From: a virus
Virus record (IMG/VR): IMGVR_UViG_3300003886_000033
Coordinates: 1 to 31,223 of that record
Reading direction: 5' to 3' (one strand)
DNA: 31,223 nt
In this document: positions 14,106 through 21,473 of the stretch, piece after piece
How the letters are laid out: each line of letters opens with the position of its first letter
Numbering within the stretch: the first letter of the stretch is position 1
The notes under the pieces: model-generated
Databases searched by the model: none
Seen by the model: the letters and a program-made list of their open reading frames with translations, nothing else
Told to the model about the DNA's origin: nothing
Position numbers and translations under genes: made by a program

Positions 14106-14405
14106 ATGGCTATCTACGCGGGCGAGACCGTTGTCTTCGTAACTTCAGCTACTCAGGTCGACGACGCTAACACGCCTCTCACCGACGCGGACGTTACGTC
14201 TGCAACGATCACAATCTACGACTCGTCCGACAGCAGCGAGGTTCTGGCCAGCACCGCAATGGTGTGGAACGCCACCGACGTTAAATGGCGCTACTCGTGG
14301 ACCACGGCAACAGCAGGCAAGTTCGAGGCCCGCCTACGGCTTGCTGGCCTGACCTTCGATACCTTTGAGTATCAGAAGGTTACCGTCATACCAGATAAGT
14401 TCTAA
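14106..14405 (+). CDS. Ig-like beta-sandwich structural protein (99 aa)
   Basis: This 99-aa, all-beta protein (ETVVFVTSATQVDDANTPLT, ATITIYDSSDSSEV, KWRYSWTTATAGKFEARLRL, FEYQKVTVIPDKF) looks like an immunoglobulin-like domain of the kind used as capsid or tail decoration. The pattern T-x-G-x(3)-A-R-L-x-L near the end is typical. It partners the preceding gene in related phages. The next gene starts directly after its stop (14406). Confidence 0.65.
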   Translation: MAIYAGETVVFVTSATQVDDANTPLTDADVTSATITIYDSSDSSEVLASTAMVWNATDVKWRYSWTTATAGKFEARLRLAGLTFDTFEYQKVTVIPDKF

Positions 14406-14690
14406 ATGACTTCAACAGTCATCAAAGAATCCAACGGCATCACGCTGGTAGAGAGTGTTCGGACAGTCCGCATGGTCGGCACGAAACTCTCGTACAAAGA
14501 CCACAGCTACAGCGTTCACGGCACAGTTGACGGCATTCCCTGCACATCCGGCCCACTAGGAACACTGTCTTACGGTGAGCACGTCTTCAAGCTGTGGACA
14601 GACCCCGCCTACAGCAAACGTATCGGCGCACTAGTTGACACATCTAAAGCCATCAACGGTTCAGTCCGTTGCAGCCTGGCTGAGCTTTAA
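14406..14690 (+). CDS. Hypothetical beta-rich protein (94 aa)
   Basis: This 94-aa protein starts the base after the previous stop and ends 8 bp before the protease gene. Predicted strands (GITLVESVRTVRMVGTKLSY, SYSVHGTVDGIPC, EHVFKLWTD) suggest a small beta domain with two Cys. Tight spacing shows that it belongs to the head-gene operon. I recognise no family. Confidence 0.65.
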   Translation: MTSTVIKESNGITLVESVRTVRMVGTKLSYKDHSYSVHGTVDGIPCTSGPLGTLSYGEHVFKLWTDPAYSKRIGALVDTSKAINGSVRCSLAEL

Positions 14691-14698
14691 GGAGAAAC

Positions 14699-15433
14699 AT
14701 GAAACTCGATACAACCTCTTATGAAGTCAGACAGCATTCCGACCCGCTGGAGATCCGCGAGCAGGATGGCGCCAAGGTCATCGTTGGATATGCCGCAAGG
14801 TTCAACACAACCAGCAAGAACATGGGCGGATTCGTTGAGACGATCAAGCCTGGCGCCTTCACCAAGACCCTGCAAGAGCAGGACATCGTAGCTCTCTTCA
14901 ATCACGACAAGATGAGACTCCTTGGACGCATGTCGGCAGGAACACTCAAGCTGGAAGAGGACTCGATCGGCCTTCGCTACGAGATCCTCCCACCCGACAC
15001 AACCACAGGACGAGACCTCATCGAACTCGTGGGACGTGGCGACATCCAAGGTTCCAGCTTCGGGTTCGTAAAGATCCCTGGCGGAGACTCGTGGGGAACG
15101 ACTCCTCAGGGCTTCGCTCTCCGCACGCTCTCAGAGGTTGCCCTTCGTGACGTGGGACCGGTTGTGTTCCCAGCGTACGCCGAGACAGACGTTGCCCTGA
15201 GATCCTTCTGCGAGTTCACAGACCTAGCCATCGAGGACGTAGAGGCAGCAGCCACAGAGCAGCGCCTACATGACCTCTTGACCGAAGAACGTAACGAAGA
15301 ATCTTCGGACACAGACTCTGATAACACCCCTGGCAACAGTCAGGACCTAACAGACGAAACGAAGGAAGACGACAGCGGTAGCGGGCCGGTAACCCCACCT
15401 GCTCGCGTGATTCGTCACAACTTCAGACGCTAA
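14699..15433 (+). CDS. Prohead maturation protease (HK97 gp4 family)
   Basis: The 244-aa serine protease (family S78 type) removes the scaffolding domain of the capsid protein. Motifs: GYAARFNTTSKNMGGFVETI, PGAFTKTL, then catalytic His69 in ALFNHD and Ser120 in GSSFGFVKI, with DVGPVVFPAYAETDVALRS at the end of the domain. After residue 190 a long acidic tail (NEESSDTDSDNTPGNSQD) ends in basic residues (RVIRHNFRR). Such tails often act in capsid targeting or are self-cleaved. Ribosome site AAGGAG lies before ATG 14699. Confidence 0.94.
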   Translation: MKLDTTSYEVRQHSDPLEIREQDGAKVIVGYAARFNTTSKNMGGFVETIKPGAFTKTLQEQDIVALFNHDKMRLLGRMSAGTLKLEEDSIGLRYEILPPDTTTGRDLIELVGRGDIQGSSFGFVKIPGGDSWGTTPQGFALRTLSEVALRDVGPVVFPAYAETDVALRSFCEFTDLAIEDVEAAATEQRLHDLLTEERNEESSDTDSDNTPGNSQDLTDETKEDDSGSGPVTPPARVIRHNFRR

Positions 15434-15451
15434 CTCCAGTTAGCAAACGCT

Positions 15452-15581
15452 TAGGCCGGACGATCTCCACCTAGCACGCCATGGACCTTAAGGGGTCCAG
15501 TCAACCGAACGCAGGCACCTAGCCGCGTTCATCCCGGACGTAAGTCCATCCCCAAATCTGACGAGCGTGCTGGGCGGCCTA
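15452..15581 (+). ncRNA. Structured RNA leader before the major capsid gene
   Basis: The 197-bp gap upstream of the capsid gene folds on paper into a closed multi-branch structure. The outer stem is 15452-15458 with 15575-15581 (7 bp). After an 11-nt one-sided bulge, 15470-15479 pairs with 15565-15574 (10 bp, one G-U). Inside are three hairpins: 15482-15487/15494-15499 (6 bp), 15507-15512/15525-15530 (6 bp, plus 3 bp beyond a bulged A), and 15536-15539/15544-15547 closed by a GUAA tetraloop of the GNRA class. The capsid ribosome site lies 37 nt further on. I infer a cis-acting RNA, possibly controlling capsid yield or mRNA processing; a DNA-level signal is also possible. No energy calculation was made. 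Confidence 0.6.
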
Positions 15582-15630
15582 CGGGGCCTTGTTCGACGCG
15601 CCTCGTCTCCAACTCCACAGGAGAAACGAA

Positions 15631-16800
15631 ATGTCGAATACACAAACACAGGCGCTCTTCGTTGAGCGTATGAAGGCCATCACTGAGCTTCGCACCCTTG
15701 CCGATGAGGCAGAGGGCCGTGAGCTAACCGCCGAAGAAGTCGAGACTCGTGATCGTGTTGACGGAGCTATCGACGCTCTCGATATCCGCATCGCTGATGC
15801 TCTCAAGGAAGGCGCTCGTGAAGAGCGTGCCGCTGAGTTCTCAGCACAGCTTGAGACCAGCACCCCTGAGGTTCCCGAAGCTGACGTAGAAATGCGCCAG
15901 TGGGAAGGCCTGATTACTGGTGACGAGAAGAGCATCGAGCTTCGTGACCTGACAGCAGGCACCGCTACTGATGGTGCCGAGCTTGTTGCCACCTCAACTG
16001 TTGGCCAGATCTACGCTTTTATGCGTGAGAACGTCAACGCTGTTGGTGCTCAGGCCCGCATGGTCAACACCGACTCTGGTGGGGACCTCGTGTTTCCTAC
16101 CACTACCAGCTTCTCAGCGGCAACGATCATCGCTGAAGGTGCAACCGTCACTGAGTCCGACCCACAGTTCGCAACCGTAACTTTGGGTGCGTTCAAGATC
16201 GGCCACGCTGTCCAGATCAGCTCAGAACTTGAGCAGGATTCCGCAGCTAACGTTGTTGGCTTCGTCCGCGATCAGGGTGTAGAAGCTCTTGCTCGTGGCA
16301 TGGGTGGTTACTTCCTGACCGGTACCGGTTCAGGTCAGCCCAACGGTGCGGTCAATACGACCAACGCCAACAACGTCACATTTGCTGGCGTAGCCGCAAT
16401 CACTGGCGATGAACTCATCGACGTGTATCACGGTCTGGCGTCGCCTTACCGCCCACGTGCAAGCTTCATCGTGAAGGACAGCACCCTGTCCCTCATCCGC
16501 AAGCTGAAGGACGGCAACGGTCAGTACCTCTGGACTCCAGGGCTACAGGCTGACCAGCCCGACACTCTCTTGGGCCGTCCGGTCTTTGTGGATGACGGCA
16601 TAGCTGTAGCTGCTACCGGAAACATCAGCGTCCTGTTTGGCGACTACAGCGGCTATCTGGTTCGCATGGTCGGCAACGTACGTGTTGATCGTTCGGCAGA
16701 GTTTGCCTTCGGTTCGGACCTTGTGACCTACCGGTTCCTGGCACGCGTTGACGGTGACATCCTGGACAACAGGGCCATCGTCTCAGGCACCCAAGCCTAA
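15631..16800 (+). CDS. Major capsid protein (HK97 gp5 fold)
   Basis: The 389-aa protein starts at ATG 15631 behind ACAGGAGAAAC; the frame is open further upstream without a ribosome site. Residues 1 to about 95 are a charged helical scaffolding (delta) domain, which the protease just upstream should remove. The mature domain shows N-arm, spine helix and P-domain features typical of HK97 (TSTVGQIYAFMREN, FKIGHAVQISSELEQDSA, FLTGTGSGQPNG, LLGRPVFVDD). No lysine-asparagine crosslinking chemistry can be inferred from sequence alone. Confidence 0.95.
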   Translation: MSNTQTQALFVERMKAITELRTLADEAEGRELTAEEVETRDRVDGAIDALDIRIADALKEGAREERAAEFSAQLETSTPEVPEADVEMRQWEGLITGDEKSIELRDLTAGTATDGAELVATSTVGQIYAFMRENVNAVGAQARMVNTDSGGDLVFPTTTSFSAATIIAEGATVTESDPQFATVTLGAFKIGHAVQISSELEQDSAANVVGFVRDQGVEALARGMGGYFLTGTGSGQPNGAVNTTNANNVTFAGVAAITGDELIDVYHGLASPYRPRASFIVKDSTLSLIRKLKDGNGQYLWTPGLQADQPDTLLGRPVFVDDGIAVAATGNISVLFGDYSGYLVRMVGNVRVDRSAEFAFGSDLVTYRFLARVDGDILDNRAIVSGTQA

Positions 16801-16808
16801 CCAGGCTT
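16793..16808 (+). repeat. Hairpin overlapping the capsid stop codon, copy 1
   Basis: AAGCCT-AACC-AGGCTT forms a perfect 6-bp hairpin with a 4-nt loop. The capsid stop codon TAA lies within it. An identical 17-bp copy including the preceding C occurs at 17214-17230, after the next gene. A further hairpin follows here (AGGCC-CACG-GGCCT). No T tract follows, so it is not a standard terminator; RNA stabilisation at the capsid 3' end is a possible role. Confidence 0.6.
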
Positions 16809-16959
16809 AACCCAGGCCTAATCAGCCTAACGAGGCCCACGGGCCTTGAAGTATTTGGGGGAGAGTGGCAGGTCTAAAAAGCGGCCTGCTGCTTTCCCTT
16901 ATCTACCTATCTATCCATTTCTCTCCACCTACCTCCATATCAAAGAAGGACTCTTTCCC

Positions 16960-17211
16960 ATGATGTACGTACGACTCACCTCAGGCCATGTAGTCAAGTG
17001 TGACAACGCCAAGGCTTTGCGCCTCATCGAGAAGGAAGACGCGTCACAGGTCACTCTCGAAGAGCTAGCCCAGATCGACGACGTTGAACAGATCGAAACA
17101 CCTGAACAGATCACAGACGTTGAACAGATGACAACGATCGAAGCTCCTGCAAAGGCGAAGACGTCTAGCTCTAAGAAGAGCACGAAGCCATCTAAGGCAT
17201 CCAAGGCGTAA
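16960..17211 (+). CDS. Small head-associated protein with Lys/Ser-rich tail (83 aa)
   Basis: The 83-aa protein starts at ATG 16960 behind AAGGA. Residues 1-25 form a small beta segment (MMYVRLTSGHVVKCDNAKAL). The middle is acidic and helical with a repeated DVEQIETPEQ-type motif, and the tail is basic (SSSKKSTKPSKASKA). Similar small proteins with lysine-rich tails follow the capsid gene in actinophages and may bind DNA or decorate the head. Function is inferred from position only. Confidence 0.65.
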   Translation: MMYVRLTSGHVVKCDNAKALRLIEKEDASQVTLEELAQIDDVEQIETPEQITDVEQMTTIEAPAKAKTSSSKKSTKPSKASKA

Positions 17212-17214
17212 CAC

Positions 17215-17230
17215 AAGCCTAACCAGGCTT
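17215..17230 (+). repeat. Hairpin AAGCCT-AACC-AGGCTT, copy 2
   Basis: This is identical to 16793-16808 and located just after the stop of the small head-associated gene. A second, longer hairpin follows: 17238-17242 with 17261-17265 and, after one bulged A, 17244-17250 with 17254-17260 (12 bp in total, 3-nt loop). Next comes a G-rich run (GGGCTGGGGGCGGGGG), then a C-rich run. The block separates the capsid genes from the connector genes and may attenuate transcription or stabilise the capsid message. Confidence 0.55.
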
Positions 17231-17342
17231 CCCATTCGAGACACGGCCTTTGTAAGGCTGGTCTCCAGGGCTGGGGGCGGGGGTTTCATTCCCTTGGCTC
17301 CCCTCCCCCGGTCCCGACAAGCATATGCAAGGAGGCGCTCTC

Positions 17343-17966
17343 ATGGCTTACTGCGACGTATTCGAGCTTAGAGCTTTGGACAACATCGACGATGGCGGGC
17401 CAGCTGGCTACACCGAGGAAGAGCTACAAGAAGGCATAGACAACGCGACTGTTGTCATCGACCGATTCACCGGCACCTCGTTTGAGTACAAGCCCTTCAC
17501 GGTCACCTTGGATGGTAACGGTTCTCACGAGATCCAACTTGTGGACTTGGAAGGCTGGCCTGTTCTGTTCCCCCAGACGCTCACCTCAGCCACCACAAAC
17601 GACGCGGACGGCAACACGACAACTGAGACCACAACCAGCTGGAAGCTCCATCCTGGCGGGCTCATCATCCGTGACGCTGGAACGTTCACAGAGACCACAA
17701 CTGGTCGGAACGTGGTTATCTCAGGCACAGCTGGCGTCACCTCTGTAGCACCGGCAGACATCGCCTGGGCTTGCCGCACACTGGCACGCCAGCACGTCCT
17801 AGACCTGCACTCCAAGATCAGCGGCAGGGCTCTCTCGTATCAGACAGAGACAGGCTCCTTCACTGTCTCGGCGCAGGCAGGTGGCACAGCTGACAGGCCT
17901 ACCTCGTTGCCTGAAGTCAACGCCAGGCTTAAGACCTGGAGAAGCAAGCCAAGGGTGGCGTTCTAA
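17343..17966 (+). CDS. Head-tail connector (gp6-like adaptor)
   Basis: The 207-aa protein starts at ATG 17343 behind AAGGAGGCG; an in-frame ATG at 17325 would lie over that ribosome site. The N-terminus is a helical head-tail-adaptor pattern (TEEELQEGIDNATVVIDRFTG). A beta-sheet insertion follows (FTVTLDGNGSHEIQL), then the helix DIAWACRTLARQHVLDLHSKISGRALS. These are usual for connector proteins lying after the capsid genes. It should bind the portal and complete the head. Its stop overlaps the next start (TAATG). Confidence 0.75.
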   Translation: MAYCDVFELRALDNIDDGGPAGYTEEELQEGIDNATVVIDRFTGTSFEYKPFTVTLDGNGSHEIQLVDLEGWPVLFPQTLTSATTNDADGNTTTETTTSWKLHPGGLIIRDAGTFTETTTGRNVVISGTAGVTSVAPADIAWACRTLARQHVLDLHSKISGRALSYQTETGSFTVSAQAGGTADRPTSLPEVNARLKTWRSKPRVAF

Positions 17967-18427
17967 TGCCACAAGACGTCTCCACAATTCCGGCAGTCAA
18001 AGCCGCGCTCCTCGTTGAACTCATAGCAAGGCCCGGACTCTCCACTACTTCGGTTTCCTACGCGGAGGACGGGGCGGAGCACAGGCGTGAAGCGATCTGG
18101 TTCGACAATGAAACCAACTACACGGGCGACCCTCAGGAACGCATCAAACGTGGACGGCGTCGCCAAGACCAGGTGTGGCAGATGGAAGTCCATTGCGTCG
18201 CCCAAGCCAAGGACTGGCAAGAAGCAGAAGCAGCAGCCTTCGCAATCGCCTCTGAGGTTGAGAACCTGATCGCAGACGATCAACAGGCCCAGACATGGGC
18301 CAAACAGATAGCTGGCATGAAGTATCTCCACATCGTCATCATCCGTTCCGAACTTAACGCTGCGAGCGAGGGCACAGCAGAAGCTGAAGTCTCGCTGACC
18401 ATCGAAGTTCTTGAATACCTGACCTAG
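17966..18427 (+). CDS. Putative tail-terminator/minor tail protein
   Basis: The 153-aa protein starts at ATG 17966, overlapping the connector stop by one base. Its alpha/beta pattern, with WQMEVHCVAQAKDWQEAEAAAF, fits lambda gpU-like tail terminators: strand, strand, then a long helix, then AEAEVSLTIEVLEYLT. In siphophage gene order the terminator lies here, between connector and tail tube genes. The call rests on fold pattern and position. Confidence 0.6.
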   Translation: MPQDVSTIPAVKAALLVELIARPGLSTTSVSYAEDGAEHRREAIWFDNETNYTGDPQERIKRGRRRQDQVWQMEVHCVAQAKDWQEAEAAAFAIASEVENLIADDQQAQTWAKQIAGMKYLHIVIIRSELNAASEGTAEAEVSLTIEVLEYLT

Positions 18428-18439
18428 CAAGGAGGCCTC

Positions 18440-18736
18440 ATGGCCACATCCAAAGAATCCAATACGCCTACGAAGGCCAGCGGGCCTCAGAAGGTAAAGC
18501 TCCAGTACATCGGCGGCATGGACGAAGTGCGTCTCGTGCTCGTGTCCGGCATGTCTTGCAGCGTGAAGCGTGGCGAGTCTTTCGACTTCTTAGCGATGGA
18601 CGCTAAGGCCCTCGAAACCAATTCAGAATGGGTAACGCCTTCAAAGGCAAAGACTTCACAAACCCCAAAGATCAAAGATACATCCGAAGACAAGACCTCG
18701 GAGTCAATCGGCTCTGACCACAAAGAAAGGGCCTAA
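18440..18736 (+). CDS. Hypothetical protein before the tail tube gene (98 aa)
   Basis: The 98-aa protein has a perfect AAGGAGG before ATG 18440. A central small beta domain (KVKLQYIGGMDEVRLVLVSG...VKRGESFDF) is flanked by Ser/Thr/Lys-rich disordered ends. The pattern resembles short head-tail joining or decoration proteins that have a single SH3-like sheet. The gene ends 2 bp before the major tail protein. Exact role unknown. Confidence 0.6.
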   Translation: MATSKESNTPTKASGPQKVKLQYIGGMDEVRLVLVSGMSCSVKRGESFDFLAMDAKALETNSEWVTPSKAKTSQTPKIKDTSEDKTSESIGSDHKERA

Positions 18737-18738
18737 CC

Positions 18739-19716
18739 ATGGCTTTGCTCAGCTCAGTAGTTCAGGTTGGCCTAGAGTCAACATACAATACCTTCGCCTC
18801 ACCCACGCGTGCGTACGAGGGCATGGTTGACAACTTCACCAGGGACCAGACGTTCCTGGAGTCTGTCGGCTTCCGCGCAGGCTTGGAGACCGTACGCGAC
18901 GACCGCACCAAGGCTGTCATGCTCGGCGGCTCAGGCTCTCTTGAGCTTGACTTCATGCGCCACGGCATGGGCCTGTTGCTTCAAGGGATGATCGGCACCG
19001 TCTCGGGACCCACCCAGGTAGCGGCTACGACTGCCTACACACAGGACCACGCTACTGCTTCGGCTGACCCAGGCAATTCGTTCACCATCCAGTGGCTTCG
19101 ATCTGTCACAGACGGGTCAACTCAGGTGTTCACCTACACAGGTTGCACCGTTACAGGCTGGTCGCTCAGCCAAGGGACCGATGGCTTCCTGAAGATCAAT
19201 ATCGACTTTGACTTTGCCAACGAGAACACGACCGACGCAGCGGCCACACCGGTCTATGTAACGACCACTCCCTTCTGTTTCGTGGAGGCATCGGTCGAGA
19301 TCGACACGAGCGCTATAGAGAATGTGACGGAACTCGACTTCGCATCCACAGTGGCCACGAAGACCGACCGTCGCTACCTCCGAAACTCCGCTGTGAAGAA
19401 GCAGCCCCGTAGAAATGGTGTGCCCGAATACACCGGCAACCTGACGGTGGACTTCGATTCCACAACTATGTATGACGACTTCGTTGCGAACACCCACCGC
19501 CAGCTGACGTTCAGATGGATCGGCGCTACGGACGAAATCGAGTCGGGCCAGACCTTCGAAGTGACACTTGACATGCCTGTGGTTGAGCTTAGAGGAGACA
19601 CACCAAACGTGTCGCTCTCTGACCTGACCATGCAGCCAGTCCCTTTCAAGGTGCTGCATGACGGCACTAACCCTGCTTACACGCTAAGCCTCAAGAGCAC
19701 AGACACGGCCCTGTAA
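18739..19716 (+). CDS. Major tail (tube) protein
   Basis: The 325-aa protein opens with the familiar tail-tube start: LLSSVVQVGLESTYNTFASPTRAYE, then DDRTKAVMLGGSGSLELDFM. Beta-rich segments follow (FTIQWLRSVTDGSTQVFTY, LKINIDFDFANENT, NLTVDFDSTTMYDDFVA). It belongs to the phage tail-tube family of long-tailed actinophages. Tail length is set by the tape measure at 21474. The size and context are typical. Confidence 0.85.
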   Translation: MALLSSVVQVGLESTYNTFASPTRAYEGMVDNFTRDQTFLESVGFRAGLETVRDDRTKAVMLGGSGSLELDFMRHGMGLLLQGMIGTVSGPTQVAATTAYTQDHATASADPGNSFTIQWLRSVTDGSTQVFTYTGCTVTGWSLSQGTDGFLKINIDFDFANENTTDAAATPVYVTTTPFCFVEASVEIDTSAIENVTELDFASTVATKTDRRYLRNSAVKKQPRRNGVPEYTGNLTVDFDSTTMYDDFVANTHRQLTFRWIGATDEIESGQTFEVTLDMPVVELRGDTPNVSLSDLTMQPVPFKVLHDGTNPAYTLSLKSTDTAL

Positions 19717-19749
19717 CACCCGGATTACCTGTGACCGATCGGAGGCATC

Positions 19750-20145
19750 ATGCAACGCGATGTCTCTCTAGAGGTAGTTGGTGCCAAGGAGCTAGCAAAG
19801 GTCATTCGCAACACCAGGGACAAAGAGCTTAAGAAGGCTCTTCGTCTGGCCAACAAGAAGGTCGGGCAGGTTGTAGTAGACGGCGCTAAGCGTGACGTAC
19901 CAGTTGTGTCTGGCAAACTCCTTCGTTCGCTCAAGTCCGTGCCTACGTTGTCGTCAGCCTCGGTACGGGCGGGGACACCAGGACGTGTGCCTTACGCCTC
20001 TGTGATTCACTGGGGCTACAAGCGTAGATCCATCGCCCCGAACCCCTTCCTGTACAAGGCCATGGGGCGTGAATGGGAAAACGTAATGAAGGCCTACGAG
20101 AAGCAAATCCTTGAAGTTATGAACGCTATTGATACCAAGCCCTAA
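19750..20145 (+). CDS. HK97 gp10-like tail completion protein
   Basis: The 131-aa protein has the gp10 pattern: an N-terminal helix, GAKELAKVIRNTRDKELKKALRLANKKVG, then DVPVVSGKLLRSLK, then GTPGRVPYASVIHWGYKRRSIAPNPFLYKAMG. The middle TGxLRxSI-type motif and the YA..vh.G motif mark the HK97_gp10/Minor-tail-Z family, which closes the head-tail junction. In most phages the gene precedes the tail tube gene; here it follows it. A GGAGG site lies before ATG 19750. Confidence 0.8.
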   Translation: MQRDVSLEVVGAKELAKVIRNTRDKELKKALRLANKKVGQVVVDGAKRDVPVVSGKLLRSLKSVPTLSSASVRAGTPGRVPYASVIHWGYKRRSIAPNPFLYKAMGREWENVMKAYEKQILEVMNAIDTKP

Positions 20146-20201
20146 CGTTCCAACGTGCCTTGATTTGTTGAATACGACAACGGGCTTACCGATAGACAGG
20201 T

Positions 20202-20969
20202 ATGCAGACATGTTCCGTTATAGATTGCTCACGACCTGAATACGCTCGCACTTGGTGCACCAAGCACTATCAACGTTGGCTCACCCATAGAGACCCCACT
20301 AAGACGCTACGCGTTCCCCCACCTACTGTGTGTGCAATAGAAGGTTGCGACAAGCCATGGCACGCCAGGGTCTGGTGCGTAACCCACTACGCAAGATGGC
20401 AGAGACACGGAGATCCTAACGCCTATCTACGTGACTATCCAGACACCTGTTCTGTCGATGGTTGTGCCAGGCCCTTTAGCGCCAAAGGCTTCTGTAAGCA
20501 TCACTATAGCAAATGGTACAAACACGGAGATGCTCTATGGGAACGTCCACCGATACAGCTTGTCTGTTCCATTGAGGGCTGCGATAAACCCTTCAAGACT
20601 AAGGGCCTGTGCAGTATGCACGGGGAGCGGTTGCGCATTCATGGGGACCCGCTCCATGTTACGTACAGACCTACAGCACACGAGCGCTTCCTAGCCAAGG
20701 TCGTTAAGACCGACACCTGCTGGCTATGGCAAGGTTCCCACACGCGGCAGGGCCACGGCACTTTCAACCCGCACTGCAAGACGATAGGTGCACATCGCTA
20801 CAGCTACGAGCACTACGTAGGCCCGATTCCAGAGAGCTTAGACGTGGACCATATGTGCCGCGTACCAGCGTGCGTGAATCCCAAGCATCTTGAACCCGTT
20901 ACGAAGTCCGAGAATCAGCTGCGCGCTCATCTCTCAGCAAAAGATCACTACGCGCTAATCGGCACGTAG
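20202..20969 (+). CDS. Four-finger HNH homing endonuclease in the tail operon
   Basis: This 255-aa protein has four perfect C-x4-C-x9-C-x2-H fingers at 4/9/19/22, 44/49/59/62, 83/88/98/101 and 122/127/137/140, each followed by a HYxRWxxHGD-type segment. An intact HNH domain comes next: CWLWQGS, GAHRYSYEHYVGPIPE, LDVDHMCRVPACVNPKHLE, TKSENQLRAH. The catalytic His, the Asn of CVNP and the final His are all present. It interrupts the usual order between tail completion and tail chaperone genes, with 56 and 22 bp gaps, as a mobile free-standing endonuclease would. The long finger array should give it an extended recognition site. Confidence 0.9.
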   Translation: MQTCSVIDCSRPEYARTWCTKHYQRWLTHRDPTKTLRVPPPTVCAIEGCDKPWHARVWCVTHYARWQRHGDPNAYLRDYPDTCSVDGCARPFSAKGFCKHHYSKWYKHGDALWERPPIQLVCSIEGCDKPFKTKGLCSMHGERLRIHGDPLHVTYRPTAHERFLAKVVKTDTCWLWQGSHTRQGHGTFNPHCKTIGAHRYSYEHYVGPIPESLDVDHMCRVPACVNPKHLEPVTKSENQLRAHLSAKDHYALIGT

Positions 20970-20991
20970 CAACACCCAAAGGGAAGACAGT

Positions 20992-21413
20992 ATGACTGCA
21001 AAGAAGACACAGAAGACATCTACGAAGAAGCTCCAGATCAATCCGATCTCGTTCACGGATCTCAACTTCGACGAACTAGAAGAGTTCGAGGAGATCGTAG
21101 GAATGATACCTACCTCAGTGAGCGACAAGGTACCTCTAGCCAAGACCATGAAGGCTCTTGTCTATCTCACTTTGAAGCGTGACAATCCTGACCTAACTGT
21201 CGAAGAGGTTGGCACTATGTCAATCGACATCGTCAATGATGAGGACGATCTCCCAAAAGCTTAACGCTCATAGGAGCGACCAAGAACCTTGGGCTGCTCT
21301 GTCGCTTCTACGGCCTTACCTGGTCTGAGGCTACAGCGCTCCCCCAGTGGCAAGTGCACACGCTCCTTGAGCTAGCGCAAGATTCACAGAAGAAGCAGAG
21401 GCCTACCTCGTAG
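20992..21413 (+). CDS. Tail assembly chaperone, full-length via -1 frameshift
   Basis: The unshifted product (20992-21264) has 90 aa: a Lys/Thr-rich start, then FTDLNFDELEEFEEIVG and a helical end DLTVEEVGTMSIDIVNDEDD. A slip at CCCAAAA (21252-21258) moves ribosomes to the -1 frame. This adds 51 residues (SLTLIGATKNLGLLCRFYGL, then a helical TWSEATALPQWQVHTLLELA) up to the stop at 21411-21413, giving 140 aa. The pair corresponds to lambda gpG and gpGT, which fold the tape measure before tube assembly. Position just before the tape measure gene is diagnostic. Confidence 0.85.
21252..21278 (+). promoter_or_regulatory. Programmed -1 frameshift signal
   Basis: The heptamer C-CCA-AAA (21252-21258) is in the right phase for an X-XXY-YYZ slip, and the zero-frame stop TAA follows two codons later. 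Six nucleotides downstream a hairpin CGCTC-ATAG-GAGCG (21265-21278) can stimulate the slip. The -1 frame beyond reads into a typical chaperone extension. Confidence 0.85.
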
Positions 21414-21473
21414 AGCCTCGCGCTTCCCGCCAGTTACCACCTTCCAGCACATGAACCGGGAGGTGCTCCCACC

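Noticed and set aside
15579-15992. 137-aa Ser/Arg-rich leftward frame over the capsid start
   Set aside because: It is antisense to the capsid scaffolding domain and has low complexity.
17264-17283. G-quadruplex in the G-rich run before the connector gene
   Set aside because: Only three runs of three or more G are present, so a standard four-tract quadruplex is not supported.
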